From Microbacterium sp. LWH11-1.2 (lineage in GTDB: Bacteria; Actinomycetota; Actinomycetes; Actinomycetales; Microbacteriaceae), in NCBI RefSeq assembly GCF_038397745.1, contig NZ_CP151636.1, positions 2,232,001 to 2,296,000 on the forward strand: DNA of 64,000 nucleotides, given 5' to 3'. Of the stretch, positions 8,437 through 17,534 are shown in pieces (positions within the stretch are counted from its first letter, which is position 1; every line of letters begins with the position of its first letter). Under the pieces are notes generated by a model. It was not told where the DNA came from. It ran no database searches and was given only the letters and a program-made list of their open reading frames with translations. Position numbers and translations under genes: made by a program.

Positions 8437-9243
8437 CTACGCGTCGCGCGTGCGGAGCACGGCCCACGCGGACAGCATCCCGGCGGCGACCCAGCAGGCG
8501 AGCGTCAGATAGGCGGCGGGGACATCGCTGCCCTCACCCGGGACGATGACGGTCTGCGCCGCGGCCACCGGCAGGTGCGAGGCGGCCTCCATGACCCAGC
8601 GCCCGGCTTCGCCGGCCAGGGCGAACATGCTCGCGACGATGGGCAGGACGAACAGCAGTCCGACGGTCGCGGCGATCGCACCCGCCCCGGATCGCAGGAT
8701 GAAGCCGAACGCGACGCCGATGGTCGTGAACACGGCCATCGCCAGCGAGGCGACGATGATCGGGAGCGACGATGCGGACGGATCCGACCAGTCGATGCTC
8801 TGATCCCGGCCCGCGACGACAGCGGACACGACGACCGCGGCGATCCCGAAGATGATCAGCGACGACACGAACATCACGCCGGCGAGCACCACGGCCTTCG
8901 CGGCGAGGACCGAGCCACGGCCCGGGTTCGCGGTGAGCGTCGAGCGGATCATGCCGGTCGAGTACTCGCCGGTGACCGAGATCGCACCGAGGATGCCGGC
9001 GAGGAGCATCGTGAACTGGAACGGCGACACGACCGCCTGCACGGGATCGAAGCCCGGGTCGGTCACGTTCTGGGCGATCAGGACGGCGATGGCGACGGTG
9101 AGCAGGCCGGTGATGCCGATCGACCACCAGGTGGATCGCAGGGTGGCGAGCTTGATCCACTCGCCATGGAGCGCGCGGACGAAGGTCAGTCGATGGCGGG
9201 TGTCGACACGGTGCGGGGCGACAGCCGATTCCTGGACGGTCAT
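8437..9243 (-). CDS. ABC-2 type transporter permease
   Basis: A 268-aa membrane protein with about six predicted helices, including a pair separated by TGEYSTGMIRSTL, a motif typical of ABC-2 permeases of bacterial exporters. It overlaps the ATPase gene by 4 bases, so the two proteins are made together and form the exporter. The substrate is unknown. Antibiotic peptides or lipids are common for ABC-2 exporters coupled to NarL-type two-component systems. The downstream kinase follows closely. Confidence 0.9.
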   Translation of the reverse strand: MTVQESAVAPHRVDTRHRLTFVRALHGEWIKLATLRSTWWSIGITGLLTVAIAVLIAQNVTDPGFDPVQAVVSPFQFTMLLAGILGAISVTGEYSTGMIRSTLTANPGRGSVLAAKAVVLAGVMFVSSLIIFGIAAVVVSAVVAGRDQSIDWSDPSASSLPIIVASLAMAVFTTIGVAFGFILRSGAGAIAATVGLLFVLPIVASMFALAGEAGRWVMEAASHLPVAAAQTVIVPGEGSDVPAAYLTLACWVAAGMLSAWAVLRTRDA

Positions 9244-10151
9244 GAGATCTCCTTGGTCCGGTACTCGACGGCGTCGCCGGTGAGAGCGAGATACGCGTCC
9301 TCCAGCGATCCGGTGGTCGGGGTGAGCTCGTGCAGCGGGATGCCGCGGGCGGCTGCCAGATCGCCGATCCGCGCGGCGGGGAGTCCGACGACATCGAGCA
9401 GATCGGGAGCCGAGCTCACGATCTCGACGTCCGGCCCGCCGACGGCGGCGACGAGGTCGGCCGCCCGAGGGGTGCGCACGCGTACGGTGTTGGTCGTCCA
9501 GGCGCGGACGAGCTCGGGGAGCGGAGCGTCGGCGAGCACCTTGCCGCGGCCCATCACGATGACGTGGTCGGCGGTCTGCGCCATCTCGCTCATCAGGTGG
9601 CTCGAGAGCAGCACCGTGCGTCCTTCGGATGCCGCGTGCCGGACGAACTGGCGCACCCAGCGGACGCCCTCGGGGTCGAGGCCGTTGACCGGTTCGTCGA
9701 GGATCAGCGTGTGCGGGTCCCCGAGCAGCGCGGAGGCGATGCCGAGGCGCTGGCCCATGCCGAGCGAGAACTTGCCGGCGCGCTTGCGGGCGACGGAGCT
9801 GATACCTGCGAGATCGATCACCTCGTCGACGCGGGACGCCGGGATGCCGTGCGTCGCGGCCATCGCGCGGAGGTGGTTGCGGGCGGTCCGGCCGGTGTGC
9901 ACGGCCTTGGCGTCGAGCAGCACGCCGACCTCGGTGAGCGGTGCGCGGAGCTTGCGGTACTCGCGGCCGGAGACCATCGCGCGGCCGGAGGTCGGACGGT
10001 CGAGTCCGACGATCATCCGCATGGTGGTCGACTTGCCGGCGCCGTTGGGGCCGAGGAAGCCCGTGACGCTGCCCGGCTGGATCGTGAACGACACGTCGTC
10101 GACGGCCGTCTTGTCTCCGAACCTCTTCGTGAGGCCTTCTGCTGTGATCAT
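9240..10151 (-). CDS. ABC transporter ATP-binding protein
   Basis: A 303-aa ATPase that powers the adjacent permease. Walker A is GPNGAGKST, the signature is FSLGMGQRLG and Walker B is LILDEPVNGLDPEG; the H-loop His lies in LLSSHLMSEM. A C-terminal extension of about 90 residues is typical of drug or bacteriocin exporters. The longest frame begins at a GTG at 10160, but that codon overlaps a TAACGT -10 element. The ATG at 10151 lies 7 bases after it and is the better start, giving a leaderless message. First gene of the exporter/two-component operon. Confidence 0.92.
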   Translation of the reverse strand: MITAEGLTKRFGDKTAVDDVSFTIQPGSVTGFLGPNGAGKSTTMRMIVGLDRPTSGRAMVSGREYRKLRAPLTEVGVLLDAKAVHTGRTARNHLRAMAATHGIPASRVDEVIDLAGISSVARKRAGKFSLGMGQRLGIASALLGDPHTLILDEPVNGLDPEGVRWVRQFVRHAASEGRTVLLSSHLMSEMAQTADHVIVMGRGKVLADAPLPELVRAWTTNTVRVRTPRAADLVAAVGGPDVEIVSSAPDLLDVVGLPAARIGDLAAARGIPLHELTPTTGSLEDAYLALTGDAVEYRTKEIS

Positions 10152-10158
10152 GTCGTCC

Positions 10159-10164
10159 ACGTTA
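10159..10164 (-). promoter_or_regulatory. -10 element, leaderless ABC operon promoter
   Basis: TAACGT on the minus strand ends 7 bases before the ATG at 10151, placing transcription start at or next to the start codon. It decides the choice of ATG over the GTG at 10160. Confidence 0.6.
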
Positions 10165-10258
10165 CGGAGCGAGCACGATGTTCCGCGTCCTCCCTCGGTA
10201 CCGTTCCCTCGGAGCGCGGGTCATCCCGGCGACGGATGCCGGTGGCTCGGCGCCGAGA

Positions 10259-10642
10259 TCAGTCGGCCGGTCGCCCGAAGGTCTGGGGGTCGACCGGGCG
10301 CTGCGCCCTCGGGAGCTTCTCGACGACGAGGAGGTACGACTCGGTCACGAGTTCCGTGACCAGGCCCTCTTCGAGCGACGAGCCGGGGGTGAGTGTGATC
10401 CAGTGCTTCTTGTTCATGTGGTACCCCGGGACGATGTCGGCGAACGTCTCTCGGAGAGCCTTCGCGTCGTCGGGCTGCGACTTGAGCGTGACACGCCCCG
10501 TGCCGTCCAGCGGCAGGAGGAGGAAGACGCGGCCCCGCACCTTGTACACGTCCCATTCGGGGCCGAACGGATTCTCGAGCGCCGAGCCGGGCAGCTCATC
10601 CGCGCGCGCGGCGGCGGCCGACGTCAGTTCCTGCGCATCCAC
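10259..10642 (-). CDS. MmcQ/YjbR family DNA-binding-like protein
   Basis: A 127-aa protein of the MmcQ/YjbR family, which has a CyaY-like fold. The family pattern is clear: the FGPEWDVYKVRGRVF segment, the strand with TLKSQPDDAKAL, and the conserved VPGYHMNKKHWITL block. Full length. Biochemical function of the family is not established. It starts 3 bases after the SRAP gene stop, so the two are co-transcribed. A DNA-related role is suggested only by that partner. Confidence 0.85.
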   Translation of the reverse strand: MDAQELTSAAAARADELPGSALENPFGPEWDVYKVRGRVFLLLPLDGTGRVTLKSQPDDAKALRETFADIVPGYHMNKKHWITLTPGSSLEEGLVTELVTESYLLVVEKLPRAQRPVDPQTFGRPAD

Positions 10643-10645
10643 GCG

Positions 10646-11299
10646 TCAGAACAGCCGTTCGGCGCGCTTGTCGTCGTTGCGCGGCTTCGCCTGCACGCGA
10701 TCGTCGAGGTCGGCGGCCGCGAGCAGCGCCTCGTCGACCACCTCGCGGCCGGTGTCGGCCGTCAGCCATTCCCCGGCGAACGACGCCGGGACGAGCACCG
10801 GCATGCGATCGTGCACGCCGGCGAGGTGCTCCGGCGCCGGTCGCATCACGATCGAGTAGCAGGTGAACCACGCGCCGTCGGCGGTGCGCCCCCGCTGGGT
10901 CACGGCCGCCATGCCGAACAGCGCGCCGTCGTCGACGAGGAACTCATGCCACTGCCGGGACGGCTTCTGCATCTCGAACCAGCTCGTCGCCGGCACGATC
11001 GCGCGGGACTTCGCACTGCCGGGCCGGTCCTGCAGGCGCTCCGAGCGCGTGTTGATCGACGGGAACCTGGCGGGTTCGCCGTTCACGAGGTACCCCCACC
11101 ACGCCGGCTCCAGCGTCGGCGCGGTCTCCGGCTGCACGATGATCGGATTGAGGTTCCGCAGGTTCTTCCCGGTCGGACGCAGGGTCTCGCCGGCGTTCTC
11201 CTCGGCCCAGACGCGCAGGCCTTCCAGGACCGCGTCGTCGGCCGCGGCCAGAAGCTCTGCGTCGGTGAACCGGGGATCGAGACCATAGCTCGCGCACAT
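10646..11299 (-). CDS. SRAP/HMCES-type abasic-site protein (YedK-like)
   Basis: A 217-aa SOS-response-associated peptidase. These proteins form a covalent thiazolidine crosslink with abasic sites in single-stranded DNA and shield them. The key residues are all visible: Cys2 (MCASYG), Asn in INTRSER, Glu in TSWFEMQ, and His in GVHDRMPV. Removal of Met1 exposes Cys2. The message looks leaderless (TACGCT 6 bases before the ATG). It is followed by an MmcQ/YjbR gene, and a DMT transporter gene diverges upstream. Complete and typical length. Confidence 0.93.
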   Translation of the reverse strand: MCASYGLDPRFTDAELLAAADDAVLEGLRVWAEENAGETLRPTGKNLRNLNPIIVQPETAPTLEPAWWGYLVNGEPARFPSINTRSERLQDRPGSAKSRAIVPATSWFEMQKPSRQWHEFLVDDGALFGMAAVTQRGRTADGAWFTCYSIVMRPAPEHLAGVHDRMPVLVPASFAGEWLTADTGREVVDEALLAAADLDDRVQAKPRNDDKRAERLF

Positions 11300-11305
11300 G
11301 TCGTC

Positions 11306-11311
11306 AGCGTA
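11306..11311 (-). promoter_or_regulatory. -10 element of the SRAP gene
   Basis: TACGCT on the minus strand lies 6 bases before the ATG at 11299, a leaderless arrangement. Confidence 0.55.
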
Positions 11312-11359
11312 GCCGTGGCCGCCGACATCCGCCCGGTCTGCGGCCTTCCGCCGCTCGGG

Positions 11360-11365
11360 TAGTGT
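11360..11365 (+). promoter_or_regulatory. -10 element of the DMT transporter gene
   Basis: TAGTGT lies 6 bases before the GTG at 11372 and no Shine-Dalgarno sequence is present, which suggests a leaderless message. Confidence 0.55.
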
Positions 11366-11371
11366 CGACAG

Positions 11372-12310
11372 GTGCCCGATACCCGCCGGCTTCCCGTGCC
11401 CCTGGCGCTCGGCGGCGCAGCAGCCATCGGCGTCATGACGGCGATCCAGGCCCGCATCAACGGCGTGCTCGGCGTGAAGGTCGACGACGGCGTCGTCGCC
11501 GGGCTGATCTCATTCGCGGTCGGCCTCCTCGCCCTCGTCGTCGTGATCTCCTGCATCCCCTCGGCGCGTCGTGGCGTCGTGCGCCTCGTCGGCGGGATCC
11601 GACACGGGCGGATCCCGTTCTGGATGCTGCTCGGCGGCGCCTGCGGCGCCCTCACCGTCTCCACCCAGGGCCTGACCGCGGGAGTGCTGGGCGTCTCGCT
11701 GTTCACCGTCGGGGTCGTGGCCGGACAGACGCTGAACGGACTGGTGCTCGACCGGATCGGCTTCGGCCCGGCCGGAGTCGTCGCGGTCACCCCCGGTCGC
11801 CTGGCCGGGGGAGCGCTCGCGCTCGCCGCGGTCGCGATCTCGCTCTCCGGCGACGTGCTCGCATCGGCGCCGCTGTGGATGCTGCTGCTGCCGTTCGCGA
11901 CCGGCGTCGGCATCGCGTGGCAGGCGGCGACCAACGGACGGCTCGCGCAGAGGGTCGAGTCGCCCATCGCCGCCACGCTGATGAGCTTCATCGCCGGCAC
12001 GATCGTGCTGGCCGCTGCCGCCGGGGTGAGCATCGCGGTCCGCGGGATGCCCGACGCTCCGCCGGCCGAGCCGTGGCTGTACCTGGGTGGTTTCCTCGGA
12101 GCCGCCTACATCCTCCTCGGAGCGTTCATCGTCGCGCACACGGGCGTGCTCCTGATGGGGCTGGGGTCCGTGCTCGGGCAGCTCGTGACCTCGGTCGTGA
12201 TCGACCTCTTCTGGCCGACGGCGGCGGGTCCCGCGCTCTGGCAGATCATCGCGATGGTGATCGTCGCCGTGGCATCCGTCGTCGTCGCGCGGATCCGGCC
12301 CCGGCGCTGA
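11372..12310 (+). CDS. DMT-family transporter (DUF606/YdcZ type)
   Basis: A 312-aa integral membrane protein with about ten helices built as two homologous halves, each opening with a motif like AIQARINGVLG and AWQAATNGRLAQ. This is the DUF606/YdcZ branch of the drug/metabolite transporter superfamily, in which one half often exists alone; here the halves are fused. The substrate is unknown. GTG start without a ribosome binding site, six bases after a -10 hexamer. It is convergent with the nitroreductase gene, leaving only 3 bases between them. Confidence 0.88.
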   Translation: MPDTRRLPVPLALGGAAAIGVMTAIQARINGVLGVKVDDGVVAGLISFAVGLLALVVVISCIPSARRGVVRLVGGIRHGRIPFWMLLGGACGALTVSTQGLTAGVLGVSLFTVGVVAGQTLNGLVLDRIGFGPAGVVAVTPGRLAGGALALAAVAISLSGDVLASAPLWMLLLPFATGVGIAWQAATNGRLAQRVESPIAATLMSFIAGTIVLAAAAGVSIAVRGMPDAPPAEPWLYLGGFLGAAYILLGAFIVAHTGVLLMGLGSVLGQLVTSVVIDLFWPTAAGPALWQIIAMVIVAVASVVVARIRPRR

Positions 12311-12313
12311 CGA

Positions 12314-12907
12314 CTACTTCTTCTTTTTCGCCTTCTTCGCCGTCTTCGCCGTCTTCTCGATCGGCTCGGTCCTCGCCGGCATGCGGGTCAGGAGCTTGCG
12401 GGCATCGACGGCCTTGCGCCGGCCCGGCTTGCGCCCGGCGGGCTTGCCGCCGACGTACAGCCAGCCGAGGAGCTCCTCGTTCTTCGCGAGTCCGTGCGCC
12501 TGGGCGACCGCCTTCGACCGCGTGTAGTGCCCGGTGCGCCAGAGGACGCCCCAGCCGGCCTCGTCGAGCAGCAGGCTCAGCGTGTGGGCGACGCCGGATG
12601 CGGTGGCCTCCTGCTCCCAGCGCGGCACCTTGTCGCTCTTGCGGTAACTGGCCACCACCGCGATGAGCAGCGGCGCGCGAAGGGGCTTCGAGGACGGCGA
12701 CTTGTCGCCTTCGGCCTTCGCGATCGCGGCGCCCAGCGCCTCGCGATCGGTGCCTCGCAGCTCGATCAGACGCCAGGGACGCAGCGAGGAGTGGTCGGCG
12801 ACACGGCCGGCCGCGGCGACGAGGGTCACCAGCTCCTCGCGCGTCGGCGCGGTGTCATCGACCTTCGACCAGGACTGCCTGGCGCGAACGGCGTCGAGCG
12901 CGCTCAC
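12314..12907 (-). CDS. nitroreductase-family protein with Lys-rich tail
   Basis: A 197-aa FMN-dependent nitroreductase-like protein. The FMN-binding regions are recognisable (VRARQSW near the start, SSLRPWRLIEL, and GWGVLWRTGHYTRS). The last 13 residues are an unusual run of Lys, Ala and Thr ending KKAKKKK, absent from typical members and possibly a nucleic-acid or membrane contact. The GTG start overlaps the msrB stop by 4 bases (GTGA), so it is coupled to msrB. Together they suggest an oxidative-stress unit. The substrate is unknown. Confidence 0.85.
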   Translation of the reverse strand: MSALDAVRARQSWSKVDDTAPTREELVTLVAAAGRVADHSSLRPWRLIELRGTDREALGAAIAKAEGDKSPSSKPLRAPLLIAVVASYRKSDKVPRWEQEATASGVAHTLSLLLDEAGWGVLWRTGHYTRSKAVAQAHGLAKNEELLGWLYVGGKPAGRKPGRRKAVDARKLLTRMPARTEPIEKTAKTAKKAKKKK

Positions 12908-13308
12908 GACTCGTCGGGCGTGAAGTTCATCGCGATCGAGTTCATGCAGTAGCGGTCACCGGTCGGCGTGCCGAACCCGTCGGGGAACACGTGTCCGAGG
13001 TGGGAGCCGCAGTTCGCGCAGCGCACCTCGGTGCGCACCATGCCGAGGCTGGAGTCCTCGATGAGCTCGACCGCCTCGGGGCGGATCGACTCGTAGAAGC
13101 TCGGCCATCCGCAGCCGGAGTCGAACTTGGTGCCGCTCTTGAAGAGCTCGGCGTCGCACGCTCCGCAGGTGTACAGGCCCGAGCGCTTCTCGTCGAGCAG
13201 CTCGCCCGTCCATGCGCGTTCGGTCGCGGCCTGGCGCAGCACGGCGTACTGCTCATCGCCGAGCTCGCGGCGCCACTCGTCTTCGGTCTTGTCCACGCTG
13301 TACGACAT
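12904..13308 (-). CDS. msrB: peptide-methionine (R)-S-oxide reductase MsrB
   Basis: A 134-aa enzyme that reduces methionine-R-sulfoxide in proteins. Zinc-binding Cys pairs occur in YTCGACD and RCANCG. The catalytic block GDRYCMNSIAMNF holds the nucleophilic Cys, and CGWPSF is conserved. Full length. The ATG at 13308 is chosen because a strong AGGAGG lies 6-7 bases before it; a frame that continues upstream for about 240 codons is a GC-rich artefact. It is the first gene of an msrB/nitroreductase pair. Confidence 0.95.
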   Translation of the reverse strand: MSYSVDKTEDEWRRELGDEQYAVLRQAATERAWTGELLDEKRSGLYTCGACDAELFKSGTKFDSGCGWPSFYESIRPEAVELIEDSSLGMVRTEVRCANCGSHLGHVFPDGFGTPTGDRYCMNSIAMNFTPDES

Positions 13309-13379
13309 GTATCCTCCTGAGTCCCCTCCATTCTCCCTCCTGTGCCGGGGCGTCGGGTGCGCCGAGTCAGAATGGACGG

Positions 13380-14372
13380 ATGACGGATGCTGTCCAGCAG
13401 CGCTACGCGCGGTTCGCCCGGGATGAGGCCCCGGGCCGCAGCGCGCTCTACGAGGAGTGGGCGGCCGGCGTCGCCGCCGATCCCGAGGTGCAGGGGATCC
13501 TCCTGCGGATCCCCGAGTCGAGGCGGCAGCCGCCCCTCGTGTTCGCGGTGACGCGGCTGCTCGGCGCCGACCTCGGCGGCTACCCGGCGTGGCGGCGCTT
13601 CGTCGTGCGGAATGCCGACGAGATCGTCGCCGCGTGCACGGCGCGGCAGCTCCAGACCAACGAGCCTCTGCGGCTCGCCGCGCTGCTCCCCGTGCTGTCG
13701 GAGATCGAGGGGCCTGTCGCGATGCTCGAGATCGGCGCGTCCGCGGGGCTGTGCCTCTATCCGGACCGCTACTCCTATCGCTTCGTCGGAGAGGACGGAG
13801 CGCTCCGGGCCGCGCTCGACCCTGACGACGGCCGATCGACCGTGACTCTGGAGAGCCGGGTCTCGGGCGTCCTGCCACCGTTGCGGATGCCGGAGGTCGT
13901 CTGGCGGGCCGGCATCGACCTGGCGCCGCTGCACGCGGGGGACGACCGGGATCGGAGCTGGCTGCGAGCCCTGGTCTGGCCGGGGGAGAGCGGGCGGGAA
14001 GAGCGGATCGATGCCGCGCTCGACATCGCGGCATCCGATCCTCCTCGTCTCGTCGCGGGCGACGCGCTGGCGGAGATCGATGCGCTCGCGGCCGAGGCCC
14101 CCGCCGGTGCGACGCTCGTCATCACCACGCCGGGCGTGCTCGTGCACATCCCCCGGGCGGCGCGGACCGCTCTGATCGACCGCATCTCCGGGCTGCCCGC
14201 GCGGTGGATCACGATCGATCCACCCGGTCTGCTCGACGTCTGGGAGCCTCCCGTCGACGCGGGAGCCTGGCCGGGCTTCGTCGTCGCCCTCGACGGCCGC
14301 GTCCGTGCTGCGGCGGATCCGCTCGGGCGCTGGTGGGAGTGGCGCGCGGCCGTCGCGGCTGATGCGTCCTAA
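13380..14372 (+). CDS. DUF2332 family protein
   Basis: A 330-aa protein of the DUF2332 family, widespread in Actinobacteria and of unknown function. Conserved pieces are the N-terminal RYARFARDEAPGRSALYEEWAAG, visible only in part as RYARFARDE and LYEEWA, then EPLRLAALLPVL and the glycine-rich MLEIGASAGLCLYPDRY. The latter resembles a methyltransferase SAM-binding loop, which hints at a Rossmann fold. The ATG at 13380 was chosen because it begins the conserved region and CAGAAT lies just before it. Divergent from msrB. Confidence 0.82.
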   Translation: MTDAVQQRYARFARDEAPGRSALYEEWAAGVAADPEVQGILLRIPESRRQPPLVFAVTRLLGADLGGYPAWRRFVVRNADEIVAACTARQLQTNEPLRLAALLPVLSEIEGPVAMLEIGASAGLCLYPDRYSYRFVGEDGALRAALDPDDGRSTVTLESRVSGVLPPLRMPEVVWRAGIDLAPLHAGDDRDRSWLRALVWPGESGREERIDAALDIAASDPPRLVAGDALAEIDALAAEAPAGATLVITTPGVLVHIPRAARTALIDRISGLPARWITIDPPGLLDVWEPPVDAGAWPGFVVALDGRVRAAADPLGRWWEWRAAVAADAS

Positions 14373-14375
14373 CCT
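14370..14375 (+). promoter_or_regulatory. -10 element of the DUF3263 gene
   Basis: TAACCT overlaps the end of the preceding gene and lies 6 bases before the ATG at 14382, so the message is probably leaderless. Confidence 0.55.
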
Positions 14376-14381
14376 GGAGCC

Positions 14382-14639
14382 ATGCTCGGAGATCTCACGG
14401 AGCGCGATCGCGCGATCCTCGCCCTCGAGGCGTCGTGGCCGCGCCACGGCGGGGCGAAGGAAGAGGTGATCCGGGCCCAGCTCGGCATGAGCGCGGCGCG
14501 GTACTACCAGGTTCTGGGGCGTCTGATCGAGTCCGACGTCGCGCTCGAATACGACCCGATGCTGGTGCGCCGTCTGCGGCGGATCCGCGACAGCCGGGCC
14601 GCCCAGCGCACCGCCCGCACTCCGCGATTCGTCGGCTGA
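14382..14639 (+). CDS. DUF3263 family HTH-like protein
   Basis: An 85-aa basic protein of the actinobacterial DUF3263 family. The block LTERDRAILALEASWPRHGGAKE and the following RYYQVLGRLIE form a predicted helix-turn-helix; the tail is Arg-rich. It is probably a DNA-binding regulator, but no target is known. In Actinobacteria this gene usually sits before a LytR C-terminal-domain gene and near groEL, and both are found downstream here. Complete. Confidence 0.88.
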   Translation: MLGDLTERDRAILALEASWPRHGGAKEEVIRAQLGMSAARYYQVLGRLIESDVALEYDPMLVRRLRRIRDSRAAQRTARTPRFVG

Positions 14640-14654
14640 TCCTGCCCGATGGCG

Positions 14655-14677
14655 GTTCCGCGCCCGCGCCGCGGAAC
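14655..14677 (+). terminator. hairpin between the DUF3263 and LytR_C genes
   Basis: An 8-bp stem GTTCCGCG/CGCGGAAC with a 7-base loop lies 15 bases after the DUF3263 stop. No T-tract follows, so termination may be partial. Confidence 0.4.
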
Positions 14678-14698
14678 GGATTGACAGGAACGTGCCGC

Positions 14699-14704
14699 TA
14701 GCAT
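14699..14704 (+). promoter_or_regulatory. -10 element of the LytR_C gene
   Basis: TAGCAT lies 6 bases before the GTG at 14711. A TTGACA at 14681-14686 is present but only 12 bases upstream of the -10, too close for a standard promoter. Confidence 0.5.
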
Positions 14705-14710
14705 CGAGGG

Positions 14711-15289
14711 GTGTCCAAGCCCAGCCGCGATCGCTTCGATGACGTCCCCCGCTCCTCCGGACGCGTCGGGGCCCACCGTGCCGAGACCCCCGGGATGAAC
14801 GGCTGGGTCGTTCTGCTGTGGTCCTTCGTCGCGGCCCTGGTGCTCATCATCGCCGGCATCTTCGGCTCGCTGGTCGTCATGGGTCGCATCTCGCTGTTCC
14901 CCGAGACCGCGCCGAGCTCCGTGCCCACCCCCGAGGAGACCGGAGTCGTCGACACGACCATCTCGGTGATGATCCTGAACGCGACGCCTGAAGAGGGGCT
15001 CGACACGCAGATGCGCGACCTGCTGATCAACAGCGGCTGGCTCGCGGACAGCGTCTATGCGAGTGACAGCGCGAGCGTGGACTTCGAGACCACCACCGTC
15101 TACTACGTCGCGGAAGAGGACGAGCTCGCAGCGATCGGCCTGGCGCGCGTCATCGGCGGCGCCGAGGTCCAGCAGAGCGACTTCTACGCGGCGCTGAACG
15201 ACACCGGCGCGAAGCAGATCACCGTCGTCATCGGCCTCGATCGATCCACCACGGTGCCCGAGACTCCTGCCGAGACTCCCGCCTCCTGA
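14711..15289 (+). CDS. membrane protein with LytR C-terminal domain
   Basis: A 192-aa protein with a cytoplasmic N-terminus, one transmembrane helix (WVVLLWSFVAALVLIIAGIF, about 37-56) and an extracellular LytR_C domain (about 80-185) that starts with ISVMILNATPEEGLDTQM. LytR_C domains accompany LytR-CpsA-Psr wall-ligating enzymes, but the catalytic LCP domain is absent here. It probably binds a cell-wall component. GTG start, leaderless arrangement. It lies between DUF3263 and groEL, a common actinobacterial order. Confidence 0.85.
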   Translation: MSKPSRDRFDDVPRSSGRVGAHRAETPGMNGWVVLLWSFVAALVLIIAGIFGSLVVMGRISLFPETAPSSVPTPEETGVVDTTISVMILNATPEEGLDTQMRDLLINSGWLADSVYASDSASVDFETTTVYYVAEEDELAAIGLARVIGGAEVQQSDFYAALNDTGAKQITVVIGLDRSTTVPETPAETPAS

Positions 15290-15316
15290 CATCGGGATGC
15301 GCCCCGTCCCCGGCGG

Positions 15317-15343
15317 CTTGCACTCGGTGGTGTCGAGTGCCAG
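15317..15343. promoter_or_regulatory. degenerate CIRCE operator
   Basis: CTTGCACTC, a 9-base spacer, then GAGTGCCAG. It matches the CIRCE half-sites TTAGCACTC and GAGTGCTAA with two mismatches each and the correct spacer. It overlaps the -35 of the groEL promoter, so HrcA bound here would block RNA polymerase. Confidence 0.75.
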
Positions 15344-15346
15344 AAT
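15318..15346 (+). promoter_or_regulatory. groEL promoter
   Basis: TTGCAC (15318-15323), a 17-base spacer and CAGAAT (15341-15346) form a good housekeeping-sigma promoter. Transcription would start near 15353, inside the downstream CIRCE. Confidence 0.7.
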
Positions 15347-15350
15347 GGCG

Positions 15351-15377
15351 TTAGCACTCTCTTACTCCGAGTGCTAA
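15351..15377. promoter_or_regulatory. CIRCE operator (HrcA site)
   Basis: A perfect CIRCE element: TTAGCACTC, 9 bases, GAGTGCTAA. It is the binding site of the heat-shock repressor HrcA and lies at the expected transcription start of groEL. Confidence 0.95.
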
Positions 15378-17033
<1,656 letters not shown>

Positions 17034-17064
17034 CGCTCGCATGAGGTCAGCGACTCCGTCGCAT

Positions 17065-17096
17065 AGAACGCCCCCGGCTCCGGCCGGGGGCGTTCT
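17065..17096 (+). terminator. groEL terminator
   Basis: A 13-bp perfect stem (AGAACGCCCCCGG at 17065-17077 with its complement at 17084-17096) and a 6-base loop, about 30 bases after the groEL stop. It may also serve the convergent WXG100 gene. Confidence 0.85.
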
Positions 17097-17125
17097 GCGT
17101 TTCCGCCCTCTGGTGAGGACCGGGA

Positions 17126-17413
17126 TCAGCGGAACAGGCTCGCCGAGTATCGATCGGCATCCGCATACTGCGCAGCGGCCGATCCGAGCGAGGTGCCGAT
17201 CGAGTCGAGCACCTGCTCCACATGCAGCTGCGCCCCCTGCCACTGCTCGGCGCAGATCTGGAACGCGTTCGACGCATCGCCCATCCACGACGACTGCAGC
17301 TGCTGCAGCTGCGCCATGAGCGTGCGGGACTCGCTGCGAAGCCTCTCGATCGTGCCGCGGGTCGCCGCGTTCGCGGACTCGACGGCGTCGGTGTCGACGG
17401 TGAAGACAGACAT
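17126..17413 (-). CDS. WXG100-family protein (ESAT-6-like)
   Basis: A 95-aa helical-hairpin protein with the WxG turn in QSSWMGDASNAF (W-M-G) and heptad-like helices on each side. WXG100 proteins are secreted as dimers by type VII systems. No EccC or other T7SS gene lies nearby, so it is an orphan locus. The ATG at 17413 has AAGGAG 6 bases upstream and gives the usual length; the longer frame upstream is rejected. The sensor kinase gene lies upstream on the same strand, 121 bases away. Confidence 0.88.
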   Translation of the reverse strand: MSVFTVDTDAVESANAATRGTIERLRSESRTLMAQLQQLQSSWMGDASNAFQICAEQWQGAQLHVEQVLDSIGTSLGSAAAQYADADRYSASLFR

Positions 17414-17534
17414 GGGAACTCCTTCTCGTTGGAGCTCCGACGCTAGAGGCCTGAGGGGAGCGGCATCCGTTCCGATCGGCGGTGCCGCCGCCGACTGTGC
17501 ACAACCGGCCATGAGTGGTGGCGGTGGAGGGCGC

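Noticed and set aside
10152..10160. GTG start at 10160 for the ABC ATPase
   Set aside because: It overlaps a TAACGT -10 element; the ATG at 10151 fits leaderless spacing.
7222..10359. A 1045-codon plus-strand frame over the ABC/two-component operon
   Set aside because: Four intact, overlapping minus-strand genes with full motifs explain the region; the long frame is a GC artefact.
17281..17312. CTGCAGCTGCTGCAGCTGC repeat as a regulatory dyad
   Set aside because: It lies in the coding region of the WXG100 protein and encodes a Gln/Leu helix.
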